A stretch of 64,000 nt of DNA from Bradyrhizobium lablabi. GTDB taxonomy: Bacteria > Pseudomonadota > Alphaproteobacteria > Rhizobiales > Xanthobacteraceae. Where the stretch lies: positions 1,550,001-1,614,000 of the forward strand of contig NZ_LT670844.1 of assembly GCF_900141755.1 (NCBI RefSeq), read 5' to 3'. How positions within the stretch are numbered: position 1 is the stretch's first letter; every line of letters starts with the position of its first letter. The notes beneath the pieces were generated by a model. It saw only the letters and a list, made by a program, of their open reading frames with translations. It did no database searches and was not told the origin of the DNA. Below, in pieces: positions 53,039 through 63,922 of this stretch. Position numbers and translations under genes: made by a program.

Positions 53039-54118
53039 TTACAACGCCGCCAGCACCGCCTTCGCGATATCCGCAGTCCCATTGCCGCCGCCGAATTCCA
53101 TCGGCTTGATTCCATCCGCATAAGCCTTGTCCACCGCGCGCTCGATGCGTTCGCCGGCCTCTGCCGCGCTTTCGAGACCGTGCTTGTCGGCAAGCCAGTC
53201 CAGCATCATCGCGGCGGAAAGGATCATGCCGGTCGGATTGGCCTTGCCCTGCCCCATGATGTCGGGCGCGGTGCCGTGGCAGGGCTGGAACACGGCGTGG
53301 CGATCGCCGATGTCGGCGGATGGCGCCATGCCCATGCCGCCGATCAGGCCGGCGGTCATGTCGGAAAGGATATCGCCGAACATGTTCTCCATCACCATCA
53401 CATCAAAGTCCCAGGGGCGTTTTACCAGCAGCGCCGAGCAGGCATCGACATAGAGGCGGTCGGTTTTCACATCGGGATGGCGCTTGGCGGCGTCGTCGAA
53501 CATTTCGCGGAAGAACGCGAACGCCTTGAATACGTTCGCCTTGTCGACGCAGGTCAGCTGACCCGGCCGCCCACGCGCCTTGCGGCGCTCGGCCAGCCGA
53601 AAGGAAAACTCAAATAGCCGCTCGGAGGTTTTTCGCGTGATCACCAGCGTCTCGCGCGCCTCAGTATCGGTGACGACGCCCTTGCCCATCGAGGCGAACA
53701 GGCCTTCGGTGGATTCCCGGATCACGATGAGATCGATGCCGCGCTGATCGGCGCCGACGATCGGGCTCGGCACGCCCGGGATCAGCCGCGCCGGGCGCAC
53801 ACCCGCATAGAGATCGAAATGGAAGCGCAGTTCCACCTGCGGCATGATTTCGGTGTTGTCGGGGTAACGCACCGACGGCAGGCCGCAGGCGCCGAGCAGG
53901 ATCGCGTCGGCCTCGTCGCACAATCGTATCGTAGATTCCGGCATCGACTTGCCGGTTTCGCGATAGTTGTTGGCGCCGGCCGGCGCCTCGGTGAAGCGGA
54001 ATTTCAAATCCGTGGTGGCTTCGATCTTGCGCAGGACTTCGAGCGCCGGCGCCATCACTTCAGGGCCGATACCATCGCCGGCAAGCACGGCGATGTGGAG
54101 CGCGTTATTGGCTGACAT
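53039..54118 (-). CDS. Tartrate/malate-type beta-decarboxylating dehydrogenase
   Basis: Protein of 359 residues of the isocitrate/isopropylmalate dehydrogenase family. Family segments are AVLAGDGIGPEVMAPAL, VIRESTEGLFASMG and the metal-binding stretch NMFGDILSDM. The length and the ESTEGLF substrate loop fit tartrate/D-malate dehydrogenases better than LeuB, but this is tentative. Start ATG at 54118 has AAGGAAA upstream. It lies downstream of the alcohol dehydrogenase gene, separated by a palindromic repeat. Confidence 0.85.
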   Translation of the reverse strand: MSANNALHIAVLAGDGIGPEVMAPALEVLRKIEATTDLKFRFTEAPAGANNYRETGKSMPESTIRLCDEADAILLGACGLPSVRYPDNTEIMPQVELRFHFDLYAGVRPARLIPGVPSPIVGADQRGIDLIVIRESTEGLFASMGKGVVTDTEARETLVITRKTSERLFEFSFRLAERRKARGRPGQLTCVDKANVFKAFAFFREMFDDAAKRHPDVKTDRLYVDACSALLVKRPWDFDVMVMENMFGDILSDMTAGLIGGMGMAPSADIGDRHAVFQPCHGTAPDIMGQGKANPTGMILSAAMMLDWLADKHGLESAAEAGERIERAVDKAYADGIKPMEFGGGNGTADIAKAVLAAL

Positions 54119-54143
54119 GGGGATTTCCTTGGTTTCACTCGGC

Positions 54144-54233
54144 TCGTCATGCCCGGGCTTGTCCCGGGCATCCACGTCTACAGCATTTCAGCAAGAAGGG
54201 CGTGGATGGCCGGGACAAGTCCGGCCATGACGA
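54144..54233. repeat. Inverted repeat, CGTCATGCCCGGGCTTGTCC family
   Basis: Second copy of the element at 30992-31084. The arms TCGTCATGCCCGGGCTTGTC and GACAAGTCCGGCCATGACGA flank a CCACGTCT segment. It lies between two minus-strand genes. Confidence 0.85.
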
Positions 54234-54252
54234 GGAATGGATTGTCGAAAAT

Positions 54253-55317
54253 TCAAGGCGTCAGCACGGCGCGGCCGACCAGCCTGCCCTTCTGCAGATC
54301 GACCAGGGCCTCATTGGCTTTGGCGAGCGGCATCGCCGTCACCGGGATCGGCGCGATCTTCTTCGACCGTACGAGATCGAGCAGCTCCTGGGTTTCGCGC
54401 AAATTGCCGACATAGCTGCCCTGGATGGTGATCGCCTTGATCGGGATCAGTGGCAGGGCCCATGGCGCGCCGCCGCCGAACAGGCCGACAATCACGAGCT
54501 TGCCGCCCTTGGTCAGGCAGTCGAAGCCGAGCTGCGTGGTCTTTGCGTTGCCGACGAGATCGATCACCGCGCGGATCGGCCCGCCCGCTTTAGCGGCGAG
54601 TTGTTCCAGCGCGTCGGGCGCACCGCCGTCAACAGTCGCGAGCGCGCCGGCTTTCTCCGCGGCTTCGCGCTTGCGTGCGTCGATATCGACGACGATGGCG
54701 CCCTTGCCGCCCATCGCCTTCAGCAGCGACAGCGCCATCAGGCCGAGACCGCCGGCGCCGAAAATCACGATCGGCGAATTGAAATTTTGCTCGACCTTTT
54801 TCAGCGCGCTGTAGGTGGTAACGCCGGAGCACGCGTAGGGCGCTGATGTCACGGGGTCGAGCCCGTTCAAATTCAACAGGTACTTTGGATGCGGCACCGT
54901 CATGTGGTCGGCATAGCCGCCGTCGCAATAGACGCCGAGGGAATTCGGCTTCAGGCACATGTTCTCTTCGCCGGAAAGACAAATCTCGCATTTGCCGCAG
55001 CCGAGCCAGGGATAGACCAGCGCGACGTCGCCGATCTTGAGGTCGCCGGCTTCCGCTTTGGCATCCGGCCCGAACGCCAGGATCTCGCCGACCGTCTCAT
55101 GCCCCATGGTCCGCGGCAGCGACACGCCGCGATCTTTCAAGGACAGCGGCTTCCTGCCATGGCCGAGATCGTAGCCGCCTTCCCAGATGTGCAGATCGCT
55201 GTGGCAAACGCCGGCCGCCTTGACCTTGATCAGGACCTGGGTTCCCGACGGCTGCGGCGTCGGCTGCTCCACCTCTTTCAAGGGGGCGTTGAAATCGGCA
55301 ACCTGAAAACTCTTCAT
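54253..55317 (-). CDS. Zinc-dependent alcohol dehydrogenase
   Basis: Protein of 354 residues with complete zinc sites: catalytic ligands in AGVCHSDLHIW and GHETVGEI, and the four-Cys structural site in CGKCEICLSGEENMC. The Rossmann loop is FGAGGLGLMALSLL. It would oxidise primary or secondary alcohols with NAD. Start ATG at 55317 has GGGAG upstream; the longer frame begins in the neighbouring gap. It is probably transcribed with or just before the dehydrogenase at 53039. Confidence 0.9.
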   Translation of the reverse strand: MKSFQVADFNAPLKEVEQPTPQPSGTQVLIKVKAAGVCHSDLHIWEGGYDLGHGRKPLSLKDRGVSLPRTMGHETVGEILAFGPDAKAEAGDLKIGDVALVYPWLGCGKCEICLSGEENMCLKPNSLGVYCDGGYADHMTVPHPKYLLNLNGLDPVTSAPYACSGVTTYSALKKVEQNFNSPIVIFGAGGLGLMALSLLKAMGGKGAIVVDIDARKREAAEKAGALATVDGGAPDALEQLAAKAGGPIRAVIDLVGNAKTTQLGFDCLTKGGKLVIVGLFGGGAPWALPLIPIKAITIQGSYVGNLRETQELLDLVRSKKIAPIPVTAMPLAKANEALVDLQKGRLVGRAVLTP

Positions 55318-55389
55318 CGCGTTTCTCCCGTCAATCGTTCTTGCTTTTGGGCTGATATTGCCACGCACTGGTATGCATTTGTTAGAGGC

Positions 55390-56375
55390 TTAGCCGGCCG
55401 GGATCAATGGATGATGGCAGGCGGCGAACTGATCCGCCGCCACCTCGCGAAGTTCCGGCACTTCAACGGCGCAGCGCTGATCCGCGCGGGGACAGCGGGT
55501 ACGAAACCGGCAGCCTGAAGGCGGGGCGATCGGCGACGGCGGTTCGCCGACCGCAACGCTTTCGGCCGGACGCACGTCAGGATCGGGCACCGGGATCGCC
55601 TCGATCAGCAGCGCGGTATAGGGATGCGCCGGATGCGCGAATAATTGCTCGGAGGGGCCGACTTCGCACAATCTGCCGAGATACATCACCGCGACGCGGT
55701 CGCTGACTGCTTTGACCACCGCAAGATCGTGGGCGATGAACAGCAGCGTCAATCCGTAGCGCGCCTTCATCTCTTCCAGCAGGTTGAGGATTTGCGCGCG
55801 GATGGAAACATCCAGCGCCGACACCGGCTCGTCGCAGATGATGAATTCGGGATTGAGCACGAGCGCGCGCGCGATGCAGATGCGCTGGCATTGTCCGCCG
55901 GAAAATTCATGCGGCAGGCGTCCGATCACCAGCGACGGGTCGAGGCCGACCGCTGAGAGCACGTCGCAAACCAGTTGTTGGCGCCGCTTCGGATCTTTCA
56001 CGCCCGAGATCGTCAGCGGCTCCGCGATGATGTCGCCGATGCGCCGCCGCGGATTCAATGAAGCGATCGGGTCCTGAAAAATCAGCTGCACGCGCCGGCG
56101 CATCCGCCGCAGGGTCTCGCCGTGCATCGCCGTGAGGTCCTGGCCGTCGAACAGGACGCGGCCCGAGACGGGCTTGCGCAATTGCAGCACCGCACGGCCG
56201 AGCGTCGACTTGCCGCAGCCGGACTCGCCGACCAGGCCGAGCGTCTCGCCGCGCGCAACTTCGAGGCTGACGTCGGACACCGCGTGAATCGTCTTGCCGC
56301 CGACGGCATATTCGACAACGAGGTTATGCACCTCGAGAAGAGGTTTTTGCGCAGCCGATTGCTTGACGTCCTGCT

Positions 56376-56379
<4 letters not shown>
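55390..56379 (-). CDS. dppF: Dipeptide/oligopeptide ABC transporter ATP-binding protein (DppF/OppF type)
   Basis: Protein of 329 residues. Walker A is GESGCGKSTLG, signature is FSGGQCQRICIAR, Walker B is EFIICDEPVSALD. The C-terminal CRFRTRCPRADQRC is the OppF/DppF iron-sulfur-like extension. It starts with an ATGA overlap with the upstream ATPase gene; the longer open frame lies within that gene. It is the last gene of a five-gene transporter operon. Confidence 0.92.
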
Positions 56380-57367
<988 letters not shown>

Positions 57368-57371
<4 letters not shown>

Positions 57372-58240
57372 AGCGCGCTCTGCCGTGGATCGGTGAGCGC
57401 CTTCAGCGTGTCGCCGACGAGATTAAAGGCGAGCACGGTCAAAAACAGCGTGATCGCGGGAATGAAGGCGAGCTGTGGCGCGACCTCGAGGCTCTCGCGC
57501 CCCTCCCCGATCATACTGCCCCAGCTTGAAATCGGCGGCGGCACGCCGAGACCTAAAAATGACAGCGAGCCTTCGACGACGATGGTGACGGCGACCCCGA
57601 GCAGAAAGAAGGCCAATAGCGGCAGGAGCACATTGGGCAGCAGTTCGCGCAGCAGGATGCGCGCATGGGTCGCGCCGAGCGCCTGCGCCGCAATGACGAA
57701 TTCACGCCGCGCCAGTGTCAGCGTCGCGGCGCGGGCGACCCGCATGAAGGCGGGAATGCCGAGCACGCCGATAATGATGGTGATATTCAACACGGATTGA
57801 CCGAGATAGGCGGTCACCGCCAGCGCCAGGATCAACGGCGGAAACGCCAGCAGCACGTCCATGCTGCCGACCACAAAGGATTCGAAACGGCCGCGGAAAT
57901 AGCCCGCCAGTATGCCGAGCGCGCCGCCGATCGTGAGCCCGATCACCGGCGCGCAAAGCCCGACGGTGAGCGATATCCGCGCGCCATAGATCAGCCGCGC
58001 CAGTTCGTCGCGCCCAAGACCGTCGGTGCCGAGCCAGTGCAGAAAGGAGGCCGGCGCACGGCGCTCCAGCATGTCCATGTCGGTCGGACTGGGTAGCGGC
58101 AGCACGTTGGCAAGGGCTGCCGCGGCAAACACAAAGATCATCCAGCCGACCGCCATCCAGAACAGCAGCCCCAGCCGTCGCGTGCGAGCCACGGAACCCG
58201 TGGCGACATCCTCGTCGATGCGAAGCTCAAGCGTGGCCAT
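57368..58240 (-). CDS. dppC: Dipeptide/oligopeptide ABC transporter permease (DppC/OppC type)
   Basis: Protein of 290 residues with a cytoplasmic N-terminal segment and six helices (for example WMAVGWMIFVFAAAAL). The permease motif EFVIAAQALGATHARILLREL contacts the ATPase. It overlaps the upstream permease gene by 14 bases. It pairs with the DppB-like protein to form the channel. Confidence 0.92.
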
Positions 58241-59177
58241 GGCGAATCCTGGGATCTAGGACGGCGTAGAGCAAGTCGACAATAAAATTGATCAGCACGT
58301 AGCCAAGCGCCACGAACAGCACCGTGCCCTGCAGGATGACGAGGTCGCGGGTGAAGATGGCACCTAACAGCAGCCGGCCGATACCCGGCAGCGCGAAAAT
58401 CGATTCGACGATCACCGTGCCGCCGATCAGGCGGCCGATATTGATGCCGGTCACGGTGACCAGCGTCAGCGACGACGGTTTCAAGGCATGCACCAAAAGG
58501 ATCCGCGATGGTTTCAGGCCCTTGGCCCGCGCCATCGCGATATAATCTTCCTGCAAGGTCGCGATCATGTCGGAGCGCAAGACGCGCATCAGTACCGGCC
58601 ATTCGCCGAGCGCCAATGTCAGCGCCGGCAGCACGAAGCAGCGCAGATTGCCGATCGGGTCCTCTGCAAGGGGCACGTAGCCGGTCGCCGGCAGCCAGCG
58701 CAGCTCGACCGCGAACAGATAGATCAGCAGGATCGCCGAGAGGAACGCCGGCACCGACAGCATGCTGAAGGCGGTACCGGTCATAATGCGGTCGAACGCG
58801 CCCCCGCTGCGCACCGCGCAGGCAATCGCAAGCGGAATGCCGATCGCGAGCGCGGCAAGTTCGGCGAGCAGCATCAATTCGATCGATACCGGCAGCCGTT
58901 CGGCGACCGCCTCCAGCACGGTCTGTCCGGTGCGGAATGACCTTCCGAAATCGCCCTGCAGCACTTGACCGAGCCAGGAGAGGTAGCGCCACCAGATCGG
59001 CTGATCGAGCCCCATGTCATGGCGCAGCGCCGCCACTTTCTCCGGCGTCGCCTGATCGCCCAGGATCACGTAAGCGAGATCGCCGGGCAAGAGCGAAGCG
59101 ATCAGGAACGTCAGCAGCGATACGGCGACCAGAACCGGCACCAAATAGACGAGCCTTCGGGCGACAAATCCCAGCAT
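58227..59177 (-). CDS. dppB: Dipeptide/oligopeptide ABC transporter permease (DppB/OppB type)
   Basis: Protein of 316 residues with six helices and the DppB N-terminus (LGFVARRLVYLVPVLVAVSL). The family motif DYIAMARAKGLKPSRILL contacts the ATPase. It begins 6 bases after the solute-binding gene, so it is co-transcribed with it. Confidence 0.92.
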   Translation of the reverse strand: MLGFVARRLVYLVPVLVAVSLLTFLIASLLPGDLAYVILGDQATPEKVAALRHDMGLDQPIWWRYLSWLGQVLQGDFGRSFRTGQTVLEAVAERLPVSIELMLLAELAALAIGIPLAIACAVRSGGAFDRIMTGTAFSMLSVPAFLSAILLIYLFAVELRWLPATGYVPLAEDPIGNLRCFVLPALTLALGEWPVLMRVLRSDMIATLQEDYIAMARAKGLKPSRILLVHALKPSSLTLVTVTGINIGRLIGGTVIVESIFALPGIGRLLLGAIFTRDLVILQGTVLFVALGYVLINFIVDLLYAVLDPRIRHGHA

Positions 59178-59183
59178 CGGCTC

Positions 59184-60737
59184 TTATTCCATCCAGACAT
59201 CGGAGACGTCGACCACCCCATTATAGATCTTCGGCAAGCCCTTCAGTCTGGAAGTCGAGATCGCGTAGTAGGTATTCTGGAAGCTCCAGAACCAGATCGC
59301 CTCCTGATTGATCAGCCGGCTGATCGCGCAATAATCCTCGGTCCGCTTTTCCGGATCGGCGGTGACGCGCGCATGCTCGAGCAGCCGGTCGAGTTCGGGA
59401 TTGGAATAGTTGGCAAGCGCGACCGGGCTGCCGGTGTGGAAATTGGCGTACATCTGCGGATCTGGGTCGGCGAGGTCGACGATCCGCCACGGGGTCAATT
59501 GAAACTGGCGCATGAAGGCGCGCGGCACGACGGTGGCCTGGTCGACCTGGTCCATCTCCATGGTGGCGCCGACCTGCTTCCAGAATTGCTGAAACACCTG
59601 ACCGATGGTGCGTCCGCGCGGCGTCGCGGTGGTGACCATCTTGAAATCGACCGGCTTGCCATAATCCTTGATCAGCGTTTTTGCCTTTTCGATGTCGTAC
59701 GGCAGCGCGCCGTCGCCCTTGCATTTGACCCAGGAACCGTCGCCATAAGGGTTCGTGGCCGGCCGGGCCAGGCCATTGGTGATCGCCTGCGACATCTTCT
59801 TGCGATCGATCGCCATCACCAATGCCTGGCGCACCCGGACATCGTCGAACGGCGGGGTTTTGGTGTTGAAGGCGTAGACCGCGGCGCCGGAGCCTGCATA
59901 GGTATGGACCGTCAACTTCGGGTCTTTTTGCGCCTTCTGGATATTGTCGGCGTCGTACTCATCATCCCACACGATATCGGCCTCACCGGATTGCAGGCTG
60001 GCGAAGCGGGACTGCGCATCCGGCAGCGGCTTTAGGATGATGCGATCGAGGTAAGGATGCCCCTTGTTCCAGTAGTCCGGATTCTTTTCGAGCACCATGC
60101 GGTCGCCCGCGGTCCATGATTTAAGGATGTAGGGCCCGGTACCGACGGGATTGCGGTTGTAATCGTCGCCCTTCGCCTTCCATGCGGTGGGCGATTGCAC
60201 GACGTTGTTCGAGCTCTGGATCGTCATCAGCGCCGGCAGGTTCACCTGCGGATCGTTCAGATTATAAACCACGGTCAGATCGTCCGGCGCCTGCAGATCG
60301 TGGATGAAGGAAATGTAGAAGGCGCAGCGGCACTTGTTGGCCGGATCCTTCTGCCGGTCGAAATTCTCCTTCACAGCCTGAGCATTGAACGGCGTGCCGT
60401 CCTGGAACTTGACGCCGGGGCGCAATTTGAAGGTCCAGGTCTTGAAATCATCCGAGTGGGTCCAGGACAGCGCGAGCTTAGGCTGCGGCTGGCCCTTGTC
60501 GTCGAGATAGGTCATCGTATCGAAGATCGCGGCAGCTGCGGTTTCCGCCGCCGTATCGAAAACGCCGACTTTCAGCGGATCGAAACCGGGAATGTCGACC
60601 TCGAGGCCGACCGTGATGCTGCCCCCCGATTTCTGGGCGCTGGCCGGGCTCGCCAACAAAGCCAAGCCAAATCCCGCGCCAAGGAGAATTTGAAGCAAAA
60701 TTCGTGCAGGCTTGTGCGAGCGGATCGACGCGTTCAT
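59184..60737 (-). CDS. Dipeptide/oligopeptide ABC transporter substrate-binding protein
   Basis: Protein of 517 residues of the SBP_bac_5 family. A signal peptide ends at SPASA. The mature part carries LSWTHSDDFKTWTFKLRPGV and KFQDGTPFNAQAVKENFDRQ, the SBP_bac_5 signature regions. It captures peptides or related ligands (nickel- and opine-binding relatives exist). It is the first gene of the transporter operon after the CoA-transferase. Confidence 0.9.
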   Translation of the reverse strand: MNASIRSHKPARILLQILLGAGFGLALLASPASAQKSGGSITVGLEVDIPGFDPLKVGVFDTAAETAAAAIFDTMTYLDDKGQPQPKLALSWTHSDDFKTWTFKLRPGVKFQDGTPFNAQAVKENFDRQKDPANKCRCAFYISFIHDLQAPDDLTVVYNLNDPQVNLPALMTIQSSNNVVQSPTAWKAKGDDYNRNPVGTGPYILKSWTAGDRMVLEKNPDYWNKGHPYLDRIILKPLPDAQSRFASLQSGEADIVWDDEYDADNIQKAQKDPKLTVHTYAGSGAAVYAFNTKTPPFDDVRVRQALVMAIDRKKMSQAITNGLARPATNPYGDGSWVKCKGDGALPYDIEKAKTLIKDYGKPVDFKMVTTATPRGRTIGQVFQQFWKQVGATMEMDQVDQATVVPRAFMRQFQLTPWRIVDLADPDPQMYANFHTGSPVALANYSNPELDRLLEHARVTADPEKRTEDYCAISRLINQEAIWFWSFQNTYYAISTSRLKGLPKIYNGVVDVSDVWME

Positions 60738-60886
60738 TTGATGCTCCCTCCAGCAGGCGGTGCGTCCGGTTCTTTCGGATCGTTTCTGACTGGTCCCGTC
60801 AGATTGGCTGGAATCGCCGGCTCCGGCAAGGCCGCAAGGTTGATGCCGGATGAAAAGCCCGTCATCGAACCGGCGTTCGCGAGCGC

Positions 60887-62086
60887 TTACTCCGCCGCCA
60901 CCGATTTGCCCGTGAAGGCCGTGATTTCCTCTTCGGAGAGGCCGCTCTCCCGGAGATAGGTCACGGTGTGCTCGCCCAGGGTCGCCGTCCGCTTGCCGGC
61001 GGAGACGTCGGCGCCGGACATCCGGAACGGCAGGTTCAGGACCTTAAAAGTGCCGCCGCCGTCCCTGACCTCGGACAGCGCGCGGCGATGGGCGATTTGC
61101 GGATCGCGCAAGGCTTCCGCCACCGTGCGATAGGCCGAACAGGGCACGCCGCTCTGGTTCAGCGCGGCGAGGCATTTTTCGGTGGAGAGCGTGCGCGACC
61201 AGGTCTCGACACCCTCCATCAGCTCGCCCCAATTGTCGCGGCGGTCGCCATATTTCGCAAAGCGCGGATCGGTGACCCAATCCGGACGGCCGGCGGCCTT
61301 GACCAGGTTCTGAAAGGTTTTTTCACTCGCGATCGCGACCGTCACATAGCCATCGGCCGTCTCCAGCGGCCCGAACATCGGCCGTTTCGGGAATCGTACC
61401 TCGAATTGCGACGACTGCAATTCGGTCAAGGTCAGGCTGAGCATCGATTCCAGCATCGAAACGTCGATGTGCTGTCCCTCCTTGGTGCCGTGACGCTGGT
61501 ACAGCGCCGCCGAAATAGCCCCGAACGCGTAAGTGCCGGTGACGACATCGGCGTGATAGATGCCGCAATAGTCCGGCCGGGTTCGTCCGGGCTGGTACGA
61601 CAAATGCGCCATATCGTAGCCGGACGCCGCATGGATCACCGGCGCATAGGCCGGCAGTTCGGCCGAGGGCCCGGTCTGGCCATATCCGGAGATCGAGCAA
61701 TAGATCAGTTTCGGGTTGACCTGATGCAGCGAGGCATAGTCGAGCTTCAGCCGTCGCATCACGCCGGGGCGAAAATTCTCGACCAGGATGTCAGAGCTCG
61801 CGACCAACCGGCGGATGATCTCGATCGCCTTTTCCGATTTCAGATCGAGCACGAGGCTTTTCTTGCCGACATTGAGCTGGCCGAAGACGGTGCTGCAATT
61901 ATTCCGGAGCGGCGGTCGGCTTCGCATCGTCTCGCCATCGGCCTGCTCGATCTTGATGACCTCCGCGCCCATGTCCGCCAGCATCCGTGCGCAATGCGGA
62001 CCGGCAATGGTGGTCGAAAAATCGAGAACGCGAAGCCCCGCGAAGCTCTTTGTCAAATTAGCCTCATCGTTTTCCGCTATCGTCAT
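60887..62086 (-). CDS. Class III CoA-transferase (CaiB/BaiF family)
   Basis: Protein of 399 residues of the formyl-CoA-transferase family. The catalytic Asp is D180 in CGIYHADVVTG. N-terminal LRVLDFSTTIAGPHCARMLADMGAEV is the family signature. It moves CoA between organic acids; the substrate pair is unknown. Start ATG at 62086 has GGGAG six bases upstream. It lies 150 bases before the peptide transporter operon on the same strand, so it may be co-transcribed. Confidence 0.9.
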   Translation of the reverse strand: MTIAENDEANLTKSFAGLRVLDFSTTIAGPHCARMLADMGAEVIKIEQADGETMRSRPPLRNNCSTVFGQLNVGKKSLVLDLKSEKAIEIIRRLVASSDILVENFRPGVMRRLKLDYASLHQVNPKLIYCSISGYGQTGPSAELPAYAPVIHAASGYDMAHLSYQPGRTRPDYCGIYHADVVTGTYAFGAISAALYQRHGTKEGQHIDVSMLESMLSLTLTELQSSQFEVRFPKRPMFGPLETADGYVTVAIASEKTFQNLVKAAGRPDWVTDPRFAKYGDRRDNWGELMEGVETWSRTLSTEKCLAALNQSGVPCSAYRTVAEALRDPQIAHRRALSEVRDGGGTFKVLNLPFRMSGADVSAGKRTATLGEHTVTYLRESGLSEEEITAFTGKSVAAE

Positions 62087-62289
62087 TCCAAACTCCCTCA
62101 AACTCCTTCGGGCCTCGCGTCCATGGCGCGGCGTGACCCTAGATGGCGAAGCCCAACCGGGGAAGCGATTCCCTCGGCACCGACAATTCAAGCCGTTGGC
62201 AAAAGCTCGCCCGGCTTCCTATTTAGCGCAAAAATAGACTGGAACCATTCTTGCATGATTCCAGCGCGGGGCGACGAAGAGGGCGGCTT

Positions 62290-63705
62290 TTGCGAGTTTT
62301 GTTCGTCACGACAGAGATGGACGACTTTGTCCGGGTGGGCGGCCTCGCCGCCGTTTCAGCGGCGCTGCCCCGAGCGCTTCGAGCTTGGAGCGACGTTCGG
62401 ATCCTGCTGCCCGGCTATCGCGACGTCATCGAACAACTCACGCATATTCAAATCGTTGGACGATGCCCCGCTCTGGCGGAAATGCCGTCTTGCACGCTTG
62501 GGTTGGCATCGACCAAAGACGGCCTGCCGGTCTACGTCGTGCTCTGTCCGCAGCTTTATGATCGCCCCGGCAACCCCTATGGCGATGCGAGTGGCCGCGA
62601 CTGGCCTGACAACGACGTGCGGTTCGGGCGGCTGGCATCGATCGCTGCCGAACTTGCGGCAGGCAGTTTGGACAAGAATTGGGCAGCCGATCTGGTTCAT
62701 GCCAATGACTGGCAGGCCGCCCTCGTGCCCGCCTACCTCGCCTGGAACGCGGTCCGGATCCCGTCCATCCTGACGATCCACAACCTCGCCTATCAGGGCC
62801 TGTTCGCCAAGGAGTCGCTGCGCCGGATCGGGGCGCCGGAAAATTCCTTCCACATCGACGGCCTCGAGTTCTACGACAAACTATCCTTCCTCAAAGGCGG
62901 CATCGTCTACGCCTCCCATCTGACCACGGTCAGCGAGACCTATGCCAGGGAGATCACGACGACCGAGCTCGGCTGCGGGCTGGAGGGTTTGCTGCGCCGC
63001 CGCTCTGACGCCGCGCAGTTGACCGGCATCCTGAACGGCATCGACGAAAGCTGGGATCCCAGGTCCTGCGCCCAATTGGTGCAGCCGTTCGGCGCCGGCG
63101 ACTGGGAAGGCAAACGCGCCAATTCCGATTACGTCCGCCAGCAATTTGGGCTCGCGCTGTCGCGCGGGCCCATTTTTGGCCTGGTCGCCCGCCTCGTTCA
63201 CCAGAAGGGCGTCGACCTCGTGCTGTCGGCCGCCGACGAGATCATCCAGGCCGGCGGGCAGATCATCGTCACCGGCAGCGGCGAGCCGGCGATCGAACGC
63301 GCGCTGGTCGATGCCCATCGGCGCCGGCCGGATGCGATCGGGGTCGCCATCGGCTTCAATGACGGACAGGCGCGGCGGATCTTTGCCGGCAGCGATTTCA
63401 CGCTGATGCCGTCACGTTTCGAGCCGTGCGGACTGAGCCAGATGTACGCCCAAAAATTCGGCTCGCTGCCGATCGGCCACCAGACCGGCGGGCTCTCGGA
63501 AACCATCACCGACGGCGAAACCGGATTCCTGTTCACCCAGCCGTCGACCGAATCCTTACTCGGCGGGATCAAGCGCGCGTTCGCCGCCTTCACGGCAAAG
63601 GATCGCCTCGACTCGATGCGCCGCCGCGCGATGTCGCGATCGTTCAGTTGGGACGTCTCCGCGTCGCTTTACGGCGCGCTGTACCGGAAGGCGCTGTCGT
63701 CCTAG
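62290..63705 (+). CDS. glgA: Glycogen/starch synthase-like glycosyltransferase (GT5)
   Basis: Protein of about 471 residues with the GT-B fold of glycogen synthase. The N-terminus LRVLFVTTEM and an RVGGLAAVS motif match the ADP-glucose site, except that canonical Lys is Arg (R15). The C-terminal part has the EPCGLSQMYAQKFGS loop and QTGGLSETI. Start is a TTG at 62290 with GAGGG upstream, because residues farther upstream do not align with GlgA starts; a TTG at 62251 is an alternative. A glycogen role is likely but the K-to-R change leaves donor specificity open. No other glg gene is in the window. Confidence 0.8.
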   Translation: MRVLFVTTEMDDFVRVGGLAAVSAALPRALRAWSDVRILLPGYRDVIEQLTHIQIVGRCPALAEMPSCTLGLASTKDGLPVYVVLCPQLYDRPGNPYGDASGRDWPDNDVRFGRLASIAAELAAGSLDKNWAADLVHANDWQAALVPAYLAWNAVRIPSILTIHNLAYQGLFAKESLRRIGAPENSFHIDGLEFYDKLSFLKGGIVYASHLTTVSETYAREITTTELGCGLEGLLRRRSDAAQLTGILNGIDESWDPRSCAQLVQPFGAGDWEGKRANSDYVRQQFGLALSRGPIFGLVARLVHQKGVDLVLSAADEIIQAGGQIIVTGSGEPAIERALVDAHRRRPDAIGVAIGFNDGQARRIFAGSDFTLMPSRFEPCGLSQMYAQKFGSLPIGHQTGGLSETITDGETGFLFTQPSTESLLGGIKRAFAAFTAKDRLDSMRRRAMSRSFSWDVSASLYGALYRKALSS

Positions 63706-63733
63706 AATGCAATTCACTCGGCTGGAATCATGA

Positions 63734-63880
63734 GCGTGGCCTCGTGGTTCGAGACGCGCGGCGTTGCCGCGCTCCTCACCATGAGGGTCTAAGACCTCAT
63801 CCTGAGAGGCTCTGCAAAAAGCTCCGACCTCATCCTGAGGAGCGCGCCCTTGCGCGCGTCTCGAAGGATGGAGCCACGGA
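63734..63880. repeat. Intergenic repeat block, second copy of the 43550 element
   Basis: GTGGTTCGAGACGCGCGGCG, CTCACCATGAGG, CCTCATCCTGAG and GCGCGTCTCGAAGGATGG occur in the same order as at 43550-43690. The two copies are nearly identical over about 135 bases. Between 63706 and 63922 nothing else is visible. Confidence 0.85.
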
Positions 63881-63922
63881 CTAAGAAATGTTCGGGCGCT
63901 GCCAGCAGCATTCGTCAAATCT

